A DNA stretch of 15,964 nt, taken from assembly GCA_934635515.1 (NCBI GenBank), contig CAKTZK010000033.1, positions 1 to 15,964 of the forward strand. The letters are read 5' to 3'. Made by a program: the position numbers and the translations under genes. Positions 6,463 to 14,200 of the stretch are shown in pieces (positions within the stretch are counted from its first letter, which is position 1; the number at the start of each line of letters is the position of its first letter). Origin of the DNA: an uncultured Oscillospiraceae bacterium (GTDB lineage: Bacteria; Bacillota_A; Clostridia; Oscillospirales; Oscillospiraceae). Under the pieces are notes generated by a model. The model saw only the letters and a program-made list of their open reading frames with translations. It did no database searches and was not told where the DNA came from.

Positions 6463-7416
6463 TTACCAAGCATCTTTCCCCTGCTCGGAGGGCAAGACCA
6501 GCTTCAGGGCCTCAATGGCCACCTCCAGCATGGAGTCGTCAGGCTCAAAGGTGGTGAAGTTTTGTAACCACATGCCCGGGGCGGACAGGGCTCGGGTGAC
6601 GGCGTTGTCGTGGCGGCCCACGAAGCGGTTAAACTCGTATGTGATGCCCACCACCGGCACCAGGAGCAGCAGGTGCATGCCCACGCGGACCCATAGATTC
6701 TGCCACTCCACCTGGGTAAATACCACGGAGGAGAACAGGATGGACACCACGATCACCACAAACAGAAAGCTGGTGCCGCAGCGGGGATGGTGCCGGGGCT
6801 GGATGCGGGCGTTTTCCACCGTCAGCGGCAGACCCGCCTCGTAGCAGAAAATGGTCTTGTGTTCGGCCCCGTGATACTGAAACACCCGGTGTACGTCCTT
6901 CTGCTTGGAGCAGAGGATCAGATACCCCAGGAAAATGGCGATCTTGATAACGCCCTCAATGAGGTTGTGGACCAGGGCGCTTTTGGCGTGGAACAGCCCC
7001 GCCACGAAGGTGGGCAGCAGCATGAACAACAGCAGTGTAAGGCCCAGCGACAGCACCAGCGACACACCCACCAGCACGCTCTGCAGCTTCTCGGCGGAGA
7101 CGTGCGCCTCCAGCCACTTATCTAACTTCGAGGGCTGGGCAGCCTCGTCGTCGGGGAAATAGTCCGCCGAGAACATCAGCGCCTTGATGCCCTTGACCAT
7201 GGAGTCCAGGAAGGTCACCACGCCCCGGATAATGGGCAGGCCCAGAACAGGATACCTGTCCCGCACCAGCTTCAGCTCCTCCACCTTGGTCACCAGGCCC
7301 TCCGGGGCCCGGACCACGATGGCCTGCTTTTCGGGACCGCGCATCAGGATGCCCTCAATGAGGGCCTGGCCGCCGATGGAGGTGCGGAAGGTTTCTTTTT
7401 TCTCGTGTTTTGCCAT
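6463..7416 (-). CDS. DUF1385 membrane protein (YqhQ-like)
   Basis: Integral membrane protein of unknown function. At 317 aa it carries the family's diagnostic blocks: GGQALIEGILMRGP (15-28), QYHGAEHKTIFCYE (180-193) and RHHPRCGTSFLFV (208-220). Four hydrophobic stretches are visible, near 113-142, 152-169, 216-235 and 245-262. The start ATG (7414-7416, MAKHEKKETF) has GAGAGGA about 10 nt upstream. An in-frame start 13 codons earlier lies closer to the promoter and has no site. Its own extended -10 promoter (7446-7474) makes it the first gene of the operon that runs to pgsA. The blocks rich in His, Cys and acidic residues could bind metal, but that is only a guess. Confidence 0.92.
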   Translation of the reverse strand: MAKHEKKETFRTSIGGQALIEGILMRGPEKQAIVVRAPEGLVTKVEELKLVRDRYPVLGLPIIRGVVTFLDSMVKGIKALMFSADYFPDDEAAQPSKLDKWLEAHVSAEKLQSVLVGVSLVLSLGLTLLLFMLLPTFVAGLFHAKSALVHNLIEGVIKIAIFLGYLILCSKQKDVHRVFQYHGAEHKTIFCYEAGLPLTVENARIQPRHHPRCGTSFLFVVIVVSILFSSVVFTQVEWQNLWVRVGMHLLLLVPVVGITYEFNRFVGRHDNAVTRALSAPGMWLQNFTTFEPDDSMLEVAIEALKLVLPSEQGKDAW

Positions 7417-7445
7417 GTGTCGTAAGTCCTCTCTGCTTCCCTCAC

Positions 7446-7474
7446 AGTATAGCACAGCCGCCAGGGAAATACAA
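7446..7474 (-). promoter_or_regulatory. Extended -10 promoter of the DUF1385-to-pgsA operon
   Basis: On the minus strand, TGC-TATACT (hexamer 7446-7451) with TTGTAT (7469-7474) at 17 nt. The -35 is weak but the TGn extension is present. It lies between the kinase stop codon and the DUF1385 start and marks a new transcription unit. Confidence 0.7.
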
Positions 7475-7491
7475 CGTTTGTTCTACCATTT

Positions 7492-8961
7492 TTATTCTTC
7501 GTCCTGGGAAATGGGCAGGCGAATAGTCACCACGCAGCCCCCGCCCTCGGCGTTGCCGATGTCGAAGGTGCCCTCGTGCCGGTGACCGATCTCGTCGCAC
7601 ACCGCCAGGCCTATGCCGCTTCCACGGGCCTTGGAGCTGCCCTTATAGAATTTCTGCTTCACATACGGCAGCTCTGCCTCCGGGATACCGGGCCCGTAGT
7701 CCCGGACCCGCACTACATAGTCCTCTCCGTCCTGCTCCATGGATACCGTGATGCGCTTGCCGGAGCCTCCGTGCTTGGCCGCATTGTCCAGCACGTTGCA
7801 CAGCACCTGCTTCAGCCGCTCCGGATCGCCGGTGATGGGCTTTTCAAACATCTGCCCGGCGTTTACATACTCCAGCTCAATGCCGTCCTGACGGAAAAGC
7901 TCCCGGTAGGTGTAAATAGCGTCCTCCACCTCCGCCTGCAGGTCCATCTGCTCCACCCGCAGGGTGAAGCGGCCATCCTCGATCTTGGAAAACTCCAGCA
8001 GCTCCTCCACCATGTTAGTGAGCCTGCGGGACTCCCGCAGAATGATCCGCACGCCCCGGCGCAGCTGCTCGGTGTCGCCGCTGTCGTCGGCCAGCAGCGT
8101 CTCGCCCCAGCCGTTGATGGCCGTAAGGGGGGTGCGCAGCTCATGGGATACGGAGGAGATAAACTCCGTCTGCATCTTTTCGCTCTGGCTGATCTGCAGG
8201 GACATCTGGTTGATGTTGTCCACCAGCTGGCCCATTTCGTCGTCAAATTTGTTGGGGATCTGTATGCCGTAGCTGCCGTCGGATATACGCTTGGCCGCCT
8301 CCGTGACCTCCGCCACCGGCACGGCGATCCTGCGCATGAACACCAGGTTTACCATCAGCACCACAACGCTGATGGCCGCGGCAAAGCCCATAATGGCCAG
8401 GCTCAGCAGCGCCACCTGCTTATCAAGCTCTCTGGTGGAGGTGACCAGGCGCACGGCGCCCACCACGCTGCCGTCAAACTCCAGCGGCGCGGACACCGCC
8501 AGGATGTTTTCCCCCGTAAGCGGATCCTCCCCGGAAAAGGAGTCCATCTTTCCGGTCTCCAGGACCCGGCGCACCTCCCCGGTCTCCGGTGTAATGCCCA
8601 CCGTCTGGCCCCGGCTGGAGATCTCAATGCGTCCGTTCCGGTCCAGAAATTGCAGCTCAATGGTGTCCGCCTGGTCAAAATTCCCGGCGTACAGCACCGC
8701 GTTGCGGTAGTACTCGCTGTAGCTGACCATCACGTAGGTGTTAAAGTAGCTGGCGCTGGAGCGGGCCTTGTTTTCCAGGGCCGAGCGGGCGCTGCTGTAG
8801 TAGTTGGCCACCAGGGTCACCGATGTCAGCGCCGCGATCAGCAGCAAAATAACGATCACCGGAAACACGCTTGTGATGATCCACCGCCGGCGCATGCCCA
8901 TCATGCGCCGCTTGCGGCCGGGTACCGCGCTCCGGTTTTCTCCGTTTTTCTCCTGCATCAT
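7492..8961 (-). CDS. Two-component sensor histidine kinase
   Basis: Membrane sensor kinase of 489 aa. Domains in order: basic N-terminus, TM1 (about 28-52), an extracellular sensor region of about 130 residues (53-184, with a PAS/Cache-like FLDRNGRIEISSRG segment), TM2 (about 185-208), HAMP (209-261), HisKA with SHELRTPL (phospho-accepting H273), and a HATPase with NVLDNAAKH (N box, 389-397), DYGPGIP (421-427) and GSGIGLAV (447-454). All catalytic boxes are intact. The ATG at 8959-8961 overlaps the regulator's TGA as ATGA, the usual coupling for such pairs; a GTG three codons earlier is possible. The partner regulator and a lipoprotein lie directly upstream in the same operon. Its signal is unknown. 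The layout resembles PhoR/WalK-type kinases but lacks a clear cytoplasmic PAS domain. Confidence 0.95.
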   Translation of the reverse strand: MMQEKNGENRSAVPGRKRRMMGMRRRWIITSVFPVIVILLLIAALTSVTLVANYYSSARSALENKARSSASYFNTYVMVSYSEYYRNAVLYAGNFDQADTIELQFLDRNGRIEISSRGQTVGITPETGEVRRVLETGKMDSFSGEDPLTGENILAVSAPLEFDGSVVGAVRLVTSTRELDKQVALLSLAIMGFAAAISVVVLMVNLVFMRRIAVPVAEVTEAAKRISDGSYGIQIPNKFDDEMGQLVDNINQMSLQISQSEKMQTEFISSVSHELRTPLTAINGWGETLLADDSGDTEQLRRGVRIILRESRRLTNMVEELLEFSKIEDGRFTLRVEQMDLQAEVEDAIYTYRELFRQDGIELEYVNAGQMFEKPITGDPERLKQVLCNVLDNAAKHGGSGKRITVSMEQDGEDYVVRVRDYGPGIPEAELPYVKQKFYKGSSKARGSGIGLAVCDEIGHRHEGTFDIGNAEGGGCVVTIRLPISQDEE

Positions 8962-9641
8962 GCGTCCCACTTATAGCCGTAGCCCCAGACCGTGGTGATG
9001 TAGGTGGGATTGGTGGCGTTGTCCTCGATCTTCAGCCGCAGCCGGCGGATGTTCACGTCCACGATCTTCAGCTCTCCGAAATAATCCCTTCCCCACACCA
9101 GGTCCAGTATCTCCTCCCGGGACAGAGCCTTCCCCGGGTTTTCCATAAACATCTTCATGATGGCGTATTCCATCTGGGTCAGCTTGATGCGCCGCCCGTC
9201 CTTTTCCAGGGTGCGGTTGCGGGTGTTGAGCACAAAGGGCGGCTGGCTCAGCTGGCCCGACATCTCCTCCGTCACGCCGGACCGGCGCATGAGGGCGTCC
9301 ACCCGGGCCGTCAGCTCCGCCGGAGAAAAGGGCTTTGTCACGTAGTCGTCGGCCCCGGTCATCAGCCCCGTGACCTTGTCCATCTCCTGGGACCGGGCCG
9401 TGAGCATGATGATGCCGATGCGCAGATTCGTGGCCCTTATCCGGCGGCACACCTCAAATCCGTCGATGCCCGGCAGCATGATGTCCAGCAGCGCCACCCG
9501 GGTATCCGGGTTCTGCTGCAGCTTTTCCAGGGCCTCCTCGCCGCTCTCGGCCTCGATAACGTCGTAGCCGGCCCGGCGCAAATTGATAACGATGAAGCTG
9601 CGGATGCTGCTCTCATCCTCCAAAACCAGTACCTTTTTCAT
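8958..9641 (-). CDS. OmpR/PhoB-family response regulator
   Basis: DNA-binding response regulator of 227 aa. The receiver domain (1-120) has the acidic pocket E8-D9 in VLEDE, phospho-acceptor D53 in LLDIMLPG, T81 in MLTAR and K103 in VTKPF. The winged-helix domain (about 130-227) has the LTQMEYAIMKMFMENPGK and VDVNIRRLRLKIED segments and ends in TVWGYGYKWDA. The start ATG (9639-9641, MKKVLVLEDE) has GGAGAGGG upstream. It lies 17 nt after the lipoprotein stop and overlaps the kinase start by 4 nt. It is expected to be phosphorylated by that kinase. Its targets are not shown by the sequence; the direct repeats in the divergent region at 11101-11126 are a candidate. Confidence 0.95.
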   Translation of the reverse strand: MKKVLVLEDESSIRSFIVINLRRAGYDVIEAESGEEALEKLQQNPDTRVALLDIMLPGIDGFEVCRRIRATNLRIGIIMLTARSQEMDKVTGLMTGADDYVTKPFSPAELTARVDALMRRSGVTEEMSGQLSQPPFVLNTRNRTLEKDGRRIKLTQMEYAIMKMFMENPGKALSREEILDLVWGRDYFGELKIVDVNIRRLRLKIEDNATNPTYITTVWGYGYKWDA

Positions 9642-9658
9642 TGCCTGTCCCTCTCCTC

Positions 9659-10972
9659 TCAGTTTCCGTCGGTCCACGCCGTCGAGATCAAATAGAAATG
9701 GCTGTTGACCCACTCGTTGCTCACGCCGATAGCCTCGCCCTCTTCCGTAATGCGCATGGCGTAGGCCACATTGGTCCGCTGCATCAGCAGGGTGCGCCCG
9801 TCGCTGCGGGCATCCCGCTCCCGGTCCTCTCCGCTGAAGCTGTAAAGATACAGCACCGTTTCGCCGTTTACCTGCAGGGTCACGCAGGTCCCCTTTTCGG
9901 TGTTGGTCAGGCTGGTTCCCCGCAGGCAGCCGTGCCAGTCCTCATTCAGGGCCAGATACCAGCCGTCCGACAGGTTGTGATAGGTGTCCATGACCCATAT
10001 ACTGTCGCCCCGGCCATTGAACCGGTACCAGGAAAACACCCGCCCGGCAGAGCGGACGGTGCTGTCCGCCGGATAGGGGATCTCAATGATCCCGTCGTTG
10101 TTGATATCCTGGGGCCGCAGCTGGCAAAAGGAGTATCGCACCTCTGAAGCGCCAGTGGTGCGGCTCAGCGCCACGTTTTTCAGCTCTCCGTCCCGGCTCA
10201 CCAAAATGTCCGTCATGGCCTGGTTTCCCTCGTCCACACCGGTGACAAAGGCGGCGTTGTTCTGGCTGTCCAGCTTGCCGCATACGATGCTCCCCCTGTT
10301 CAGTTCCGCCGCCGTGCAGCTGAGTCGGCACTCGCCCCGGCTGCGCAGCTCGCCCTCTGTCCAGCGGAAATGCTCCGCCAGGGTGCTGCCGTCGGCATCC
10401 GTCCGGAACAGCAGCAGGTCAAACAGGCCGTCGCTGTCCAGATCGTCCACGATAAAGCGGCTGTAGCCGTTTTGCATCAGCGTCTCGGCGCTGCTGCCCC
10501 GCAGCCGGTATACCGCCACGGTCTGCACCTCCGCGCTGATACGCCAGCCCACAGCCACCTCCAGCTTCCCGTCCCCGTCAAAATCCCGGAAGGAAACGGA
10601 GTCAATGGACGTGCCGCCGGACTCAATGGTGCACTGCAGGGCGAAGGCCTCTCCCTCCGCCCGGAAAATAAGGATCTTCAGCGGGTTTTCGTCCGCAGAG
10701 CAGCGGAAGAAGGCCACCGCCTCCTTGTGCCCGTCGCCGTCCAGGTCGATCATCTGCAGGGACTGCAGATTCGTGCCCCCGGTGGGCGCCGTGTATTCAT
10801 ATCCGTTTTTCAGGTACGCGTTGAGGGTGTTGGCCAAGCCCGTGTACTCCACCGGCACCTCCGGCAGAGTAAACAGATTCTCCACCGAAGTCTCCAGTGA
10901 GCAGCCCCCCAGGGCCAGCACCAGCACCAGGCACACCGGCAAAAGCAGGATTTTTCGTGTTACTCGTTTCAT
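9659..10972 (-). CDS. Exported lipoprotein with four calcium-loop (VCBS/FG-GAP-like) repeats
   Basis: Protein of 437 aa with a lipoprotein signal (MKRVTRKILLLPV, lipobox LGGC, lipidated Cys24), so it should sit on the outer face of the membrane. Four D-x-[DN]-x-D-G-x2-[DE] loops are visible: DLDGDGHKE (76-84), DFDGDGKLE (130-138), DLDSDGLFD (177-185) and DINNDGIIE (289-297), the first three about 50 residues apart. This is the pattern of calcium-binding blades in beta-propellers of the VCBS/FG-GAP type. The start ATG (10970-10972) has GGGAGGTGA 4 nt upstream. It is the first gene of an operon with a response regulator and sensor kinase, which suggests a role in sensing or as a target of that pair. 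No enzyme motif was recognised and the exact function is unknown. Confidence 0.85.
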   Translation of the reverse strand: MKRVTRKILLLPVCLVLVLALGGCSLETSVENLFTLPEVPVEYTGLANTLNAYLKNGYEYTAPTGGTNLQSLQMIDLDGDGHKEAVAFFRCSADENPLKILIFRAEGEAFALQCTIESGGTSIDSVSFRDFDGDGKLEVAVGWRISAEVQTVAVYRLRGSSAETLMQNGYSRFIVDDLDSDGLFDLLLFRTDADGSTLAEHFRWTEGELRSRGECRLSCTAAELNRGSIVCGKLDSQNNAAFVTGVDEGNQAMTDILVSRDGELKNVALSRTTGASEVRYSFCQLRPQDINNDGIIEIPYPADSTVRSAGRVFSWYRFNGRGDSIWVMDTYHNLSDGWYLALNEDWHGCLRGTSLTNTEKGTCVTLQVNGETVLYLYSFSGEDRERDARSDGRTLLMQRTNVAYAMRITEEGEAIGVSNEWVNSHFYLISTAWTDGN

Positions 10973-11011
10973 GGCCTCACCTCCCGATATTTCGATTCCG
11001 ATACAGAATAT

Positions 11012-11040
11012 ACTATAGCACAATTCCCTTTTCTTGTGTA
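11012..11040 (-). promoter_or_regulatory. Promoter of the lipoprotein/two-component operon
   Basis: On the minus strand, TGC-TATAGT (hexamer 11012-11017) with TACACA (11035-11040) at a 17-nt spacing, about 40 nt before the lipoprotein start codon. The TGn extension makes up for an imperfect -35. Confidence 0.65.
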
Positions 11041-11100
11041 GCCCCTGTTTTCCCTTCCGGGGCAAAAAATAATTAAAGGCTATATTTTTAACTTTTTCTC

Positions 11101-11126
11101 CCGTATTTCCCGTATATTTTCCGTTT
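11101..11126. repeat. Direct repeats CCGTAT, candidate regulator site
   Basis: CCGTATTTC (11101-11109), CCGTATATTTT (11110-11120) and CCGTTTTTT (11121-) follow each other at 9- and 11-nt steps in the divergent region between the lipoprotein operon and the symporter. OmpR-family regulators typically bind direct repeats at about one helical turn, so this could be the operator of the adjacent regulator. That link is inference. Confidence 0.35.
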
Positions 11127-11196
11127 TTTCTGCAGATCCGCAGTATTTCGCCCGGAAACCATCCCTCCTCCGCCCCATTTTTGCCGCAGTCTGCGC

Positions 11197-11226
11197 TTGA
11201 CAAGAAAAACCCTCGTCCCTTATGAT
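11197..11226 (+). promoter_or_regulatory. Sigma-A promoter of the sodium symporter gene
   Basis: TTGACA (11197-11202), an 18-nt spacer, then TATGAT (11221-11226). The predicted start near 11233 leaves a leader of about 50 nt, most of which is the hairpin at 11242-11269. Confidence 0.85.
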
Positions 11227-11241
11227 ACAGATATTATACTA

Positions 11242-11269
11242 TTTCGGCAGATACGACTCTCTGCCGAAA
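11242..11269 (+). promoter_or_regulatory. Leader hairpin just before the symporter ribosome binding site
   Basis: Perfect 10-bp arms TTTCGGCAGA (11242-11251) and TCTGCCGAAA (11260-11269) with an 8-nt loop. The stem ends 3 nt before AGGAGG (11273-11278). There is no T-run, so it is not a terminator. It could protect the 5' end of the mRNA, tune access to the ribosome binding site, or be a DNA operator just downstream of the promoter. Confidence 0.65.
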
Positions 11270-11284
11270 AACAGGAGGATCATT

Positions 11285-12643
11285 GTGGAGAGAGAATCAT
11301 TTAAGTCAAGGCTCGGCTTCCTGCTGGTAAGCGCCGGCTGCGCCATCGGCATCGGCAACGTGTGGCGCTTCCCCTTTGTGGTGGGGCAGAACGGCGGCGG
11401 CCTGTTCGTGCTGATCTACCTTATCATGCTGGTGGTGCTGGGCCTGCCGGTGCTGACCATGGAGCTGGCTGTAGGACGCGCCAGCCGCAAGAGCGCGGTG
11501 CTGGCCTATAAGGCCCTGGAAAAGCCCGGCAGCAAGTGGCATATCCACGGCTGGTTTGCCATCATCGGCTGCTATCTGCTGATGATGTACTACACCACCG
11601 TCTCCGGCTGGATGCTGAACTATTTCGTGAAATTCGCAGCCGGTGTCTTTACCCCCGGCATGAGCGCCGAGGCCAGCGGCCAGGTGTTTTCCGACATGCT
11701 GGCAAACCCCGTCGAAATGGGCCTGTGGATGGCCATCACGGTGATCGCCGGCGTGCTGATCTGCAGCATCGGCGTGCAGAAGGGCCTGGAGCGGGTCAGC
11801 AAGGTGATGATGAGCGCCCTGCTGGTGCTGATCCTGGTGCTGGCCATTCACAGCTTCACCCTCTCCGGCGCCGGTGAGGGCATCCGCTTCTATCTGGTGC
11901 CCAATGTGGATAATGTGAAGGCCGTGGGCCTGGGCAATGTCATTGCCGCGGCCATGAATCAGGCCTTCTTCACCCTGAGCCTGGGCATTGCCGCCATGGA
12001 GATCTTCGGCAGCTACATGAGCAAGGACCATACCCTCCTCAGCGAGGGCGCCCGTATCTGCGGTCTGGACACCTTTGTGGCCATTATGGCGGGCCTTATC
12101 ATCTTCCCCGCCTGCTTCAGCTACGGCGTGGAGGTGACCTCCGGTCCCAGCCTGATCTTCATCACCCTGCCCAGCGTATTCACCAACATGGCCGGCGGCC
12201 GGGTATGGGGCGCGCTGTTCTTCCTGTTCATGACCTTCGCCTCCTTCTCTACGGTCATCGCCGTTATCGAGAACATCATGTCCTCCTGCATGGACCTGTT
12301 CGGCTGGAGCCGCAAGAAGGCCGCCCTTATCAACGGCCTCCTGGTCCTCCTTGCCAGCATCCCCTGCGTGCTGGGCTATAACGTGCTCAGCGGCTTCCAC
12401 CCCATCGGCGGCCGGGACGTGCTGGACAGCGAGGATTTCCTGGTCAGCAGCATCCTGCTGCCCCTGGGCTCCCTGGTGTACCTGCTCTTCTGCGTGACCC
12501 GCTGGGGCTGGGGCTTTAAGAACTACCAGGCCGAGGCCAATGCCGGCAAGGGCCTGAAGGTGGCCGGCTGGATGCGCTGGCTGTTCATGATCGTGCTGCC
12601 GATCATGATCCTGGCCATTTTCATCATCGGCCTCATAGGCTGA
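11285..12643 (+). CDS. Sodium-dependent transporter, NSS (SNF) family
   Basis: Sodium-coupled importer of amino acids or related amines in the plasma membrane. With the GTG start (11285-11287) it has 452 aa. AGGAGG lies 6 nt upstream; the reading frame is open further upstream but begins within the promoter. TM1 has the unwound sodium/substrate segment GIGNVWRFP (22-30) followed by NGGG (36-39). TM3 has YYTTVSGW (102-109). TM6 has the FFTLSLGIAAM segment (228-238). The protein ends with one hydrophobic helix after residue 425, giving about 11 TM segments, as in bacterial MhsT/Tyt1-type members and unlike the 12 of LeuT. The substrate cannot be told from the sequence. It is a single-gene unit with its own promoter and a shared downstream terminator. 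Confidence 0.95.
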   Translation: MERESFKSRLGFLLVSAGCAIGIGNVWRFPFVVGQNGGGLFVLIYLIMLVVLGLPVLTMELAVGRASRKSAVLAYKALEKPGSKWHIHGWFAIIGCYLLMMYYTTVSGWMLNYFVKFAAGVFTPGMSAEASGQVFSDMLANPVEMGLWMAITVIAGVLICSIGVQKGLERVSKVMMSALLVLILVLAIHSFTLSGAGEGIRFYLVPNVDNVKAVGLGNVIAAAMNQAFFTLSLGIAAMEIFGSYMSKDHTLLSEGARICGLDTFVAIMAGLIIFPACFSYGVEVTSGPSLIFITLPSVFTNMAGGRVWGALFFLFMTFASFSTVIAVIENIMSSCMDLFGWSRKKAALINGLLVLLASIPCVLGYNVLSGFHPIGGRDVLDSEDFLVSSILLPLGSLVYLLFCVTRWGWGFKNYQAEANAGKGLKVAGWMRWLFMIVLPIMILAIFIIGLIG

Positions 12644-12656
12644 TACATCGGCAAAT

Positions 12657-12695
12657 AAAAAAGGCATCGCATGTAGTCACATGCGATGCCTTTTT
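12657..12695. terminator. Bidirectional terminator between symporter and antiporter genes
   Basis: Perfect 12-bp stem GGCATCGCATGT (12663-12674) / ACATGCGATGCC (12679-12690) with loop AGTC. It is flanked by AAAAAA on the left and TTTTT on the right, so it works for both converging genes. It starts 19 nt after the symporter stop and its T-run ends 4 nt before the antiporter stop. Confidence 0.95.
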
Positions 12696-12699
12696 CTTG

Positions 12700-14043
12700 T
12701 TACACCAGGCCGCACAGCGTAAACCCGATGATGGTGACCACACTCACCCCCACAGCGTAGGGCAGGGTGGACTTGATGACGGTGATGTTGGACACCCCCG
12801 TCCCGGCGGTGGTCATAAATACCGCGTCGGCATAGAAGCAGGTGCTGTAGCCCAGGGCGATGCCGCTCATGACTGCGGCGATGATCACCGGCCCCGATAC
12901 GCCCATGCTCAGCGCCAGCGGCACAAATACCGGGATGGCAATGGTCATCACCACCCAGCAGCCGCCCACGGCGAACACCGTCAGCCCCACCAGCAAAAAC
13001 GCCAGCGGCGGGATCAGGAAACCCGGCACCGCGGAGCCGATACCGTTGATAAGGATGTCAAACAGGCCCAGCTCCCGGTTGGCCTCGCTGAGCATAAAGC
13101 CGAAGCATACCACAATGGTCAGGGAGGTCATCCCCTTGGCCCCGGCGAAGAAATTCTCGAAAAACTGCCCCACCGTCATGTTCCGCTGAATGGTATACAG
13201 CAAAAATTGGGCAATAAGGGCCAGCAGCACGCCATGCACCAGGTCGTTGTTAAAGGCGATGGTGCCGCCTACCAGCACGGCCAGGGGAATAATGGCGTTC
13301 CAGGCAGAGGAGCTCTTGCTCTCGTCCACCTCGGCAATATCCACCAGTTTTTCCGCCTTTTCATTCTTTTCCGCCGTGGGGCCGCCGCCCTGCACCCGCT
13401 GATAGCTTTTCTTCAGCACCCCCACCTTGGGAAACAGCCCCAAGGCCAGCAGCAGGCACAGCAGCATCATGCACAGGGGATAGATCATAAACGGGATAGC
13501 CCGCAGGTAGTCGCCGAAGTCCAGCCCGTATTCCGACACCAACCCCACGCTGAAGGCCGTCCAGCTGGAAAAGGGTACCGTCATGCACAGGCAGCAGGCC
13601 ATGATGTTCGCCTGCAGGGCCAGATGCTCCCGGGGGATCCGGTTTTTGTCCGTGATCTCCCGCATGGAGAAGGTCACCGTCAGGGCGTTGAGGTATTCGT
13701 CGGCAAACATCACGCAGGACATGATCCACGCCAGTACCATGGTCCGTTTCGGCCCGGAGGCGATCTTCAGCAGCAGGTCCCGGAAGCCCATCAGGGCGCC
13801 GGACTCCTGAAACAGCGTGATCATGCCGCCAAACCCCATGATAATGCACAGCACGAACTGAAAGGACGAGTTGCCCAGCGTGCCGTACAGGGCATCGATG
13901 GTCCCCGTAAGGAAGTGCTGCCGGTAGAGCAGCACCATAGCCAGCAGCGTAGACAGGACCATGGACTCCGCCATTTTCCGGGTCTTCAGGGCGTAGATGA
14001 TGAGAAATACCAGAGGCGCAAAAGCCATAATGATGCGCAGCAT
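12700..14043 (-). CDS. Na+/H+ antiporter NhaC-family protein
   Basis: Polytopic membrane transporter of 447 aa in the NhaC family of the ion transporter superfamily. Two halves of hydrophobic segments are joined by a charged linker (about 225-255, TAEKNEKAEKLVDIAEVDESK). Blocks supporting the family are MFADEYLNALTVTFSMREIT (112-131, with D115-E116 in the membrane), PFSSWTAF (157-164) and a late YSTCFYADAVFMTTAGTG segment. The start ATG (14041-14043, MLRIIMAFAPL) has GAGGAGA 8 nt upstream; the frame is open for 46 more codons but these run through the promoter. NhaC relatives include sodium/proton antiporters and carboxylate or amino acid exchangers, so the substrate is open. It is a single gene with its own promoter, divergent from hcp. 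Confidence 0.85.
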   Translation of the reverse strand: MLRIIMAFAPLVFLIIYALKTRKMAESMVLSTLLAMVLLYRQHFLTGTIDALYGTLGNSSFQFVLCIIMGFGGMITLFQESGALMGFRDLLLKIASGPKRTMVLAWIMSCVMFADEYLNALTVTFSMREITDKNRIPREHLALQANIMACCLCMTVPFSSWTAFSVGLVSEYGLDFGDYLRAIPFMIYPLCMMLLCLLLALGLFPKVGVLKKSYQRVQGGGPTAEKNEKAEKLVDIAEVDESKSSSAWNAIIPLAVLVGGTIAFNNDLVHGVLLALIAQFLLYTIQRNMTVGQFFENFFAGAKGMTSLTIVVCFGFMLSEANRELGLFDILINGIGSAVPGFLIPPLAFLLVGLTVFAVGGCWVVMTIAIPVFVPLALSMGVSGPVIIAAVMSGIALGYSTCFYADAVFMTTAGTGVSNITVIKSTLPYAVGVSVVTIIGFTLCGLV

Positions 14044-14076
14044 ATTTCGTTTCTCCTCGTTTAAAGTGCTGCCTGC

Positions 14077-14105
14077 AGTATAGCAAATCCCCGCCCGAAT
14101 GACAA
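14077..14105 (-). promoter_or_regulatory. Sigma-A promoter of the NhaC-family gene
   Basis: On the minus strand, TTGTCA (14100-14105), a 17-nt spacer, then TGC-TATACT (hexamer 14077-14082), with the TGn extension. The leader is about 27 nt to the start codon. Confidence 0.85.
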
Positions 14106-14200
14106 GGGCAAAACCCTCTCTGTTTCGGAACATAATCCCACTCTCGCCCGGGCATACTAAGGGCACAGTCCGATTACACAAAATGGGAGGATCAGGTTTT

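Noticed and set aside
7576..8976. 466-codon plus-strand open frame opposite the histidine kinase
   Set aside because: The kinase on the minus strand has every catalytic box intact; the antisense frame has no recognisable domain.
11041..11062. GCCCC/GGGGC inverted repeat as a terminator
   Set aside because: Only 5 bp with a long loop, and no T-run on the 3' side of either strand that would suit the flanking genes.
10973..11203. N-terminal extension of the lipoprotein gene
   Set aside because: The extra 77 codons run through the operon's promoter and would place the lipoprotein signal in the middle of the protein; the ATG at 10970-10972 has a strong ribosome binding site.
11306..12667. 453-codon minus-strand open frame opposite the symporter
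   Set aside because: The translation is His/Ala/Gln-rich and runs from the terminator through a clear 11-TM transporter gene; it is an artefact.
12697..14064. 455-codon plus-strand open frame opposite the NhaC-family gene
   Set aside because: It is a shadow frame with His/Gln-rich low-complexity translation and would run through a terminator and a promoter.
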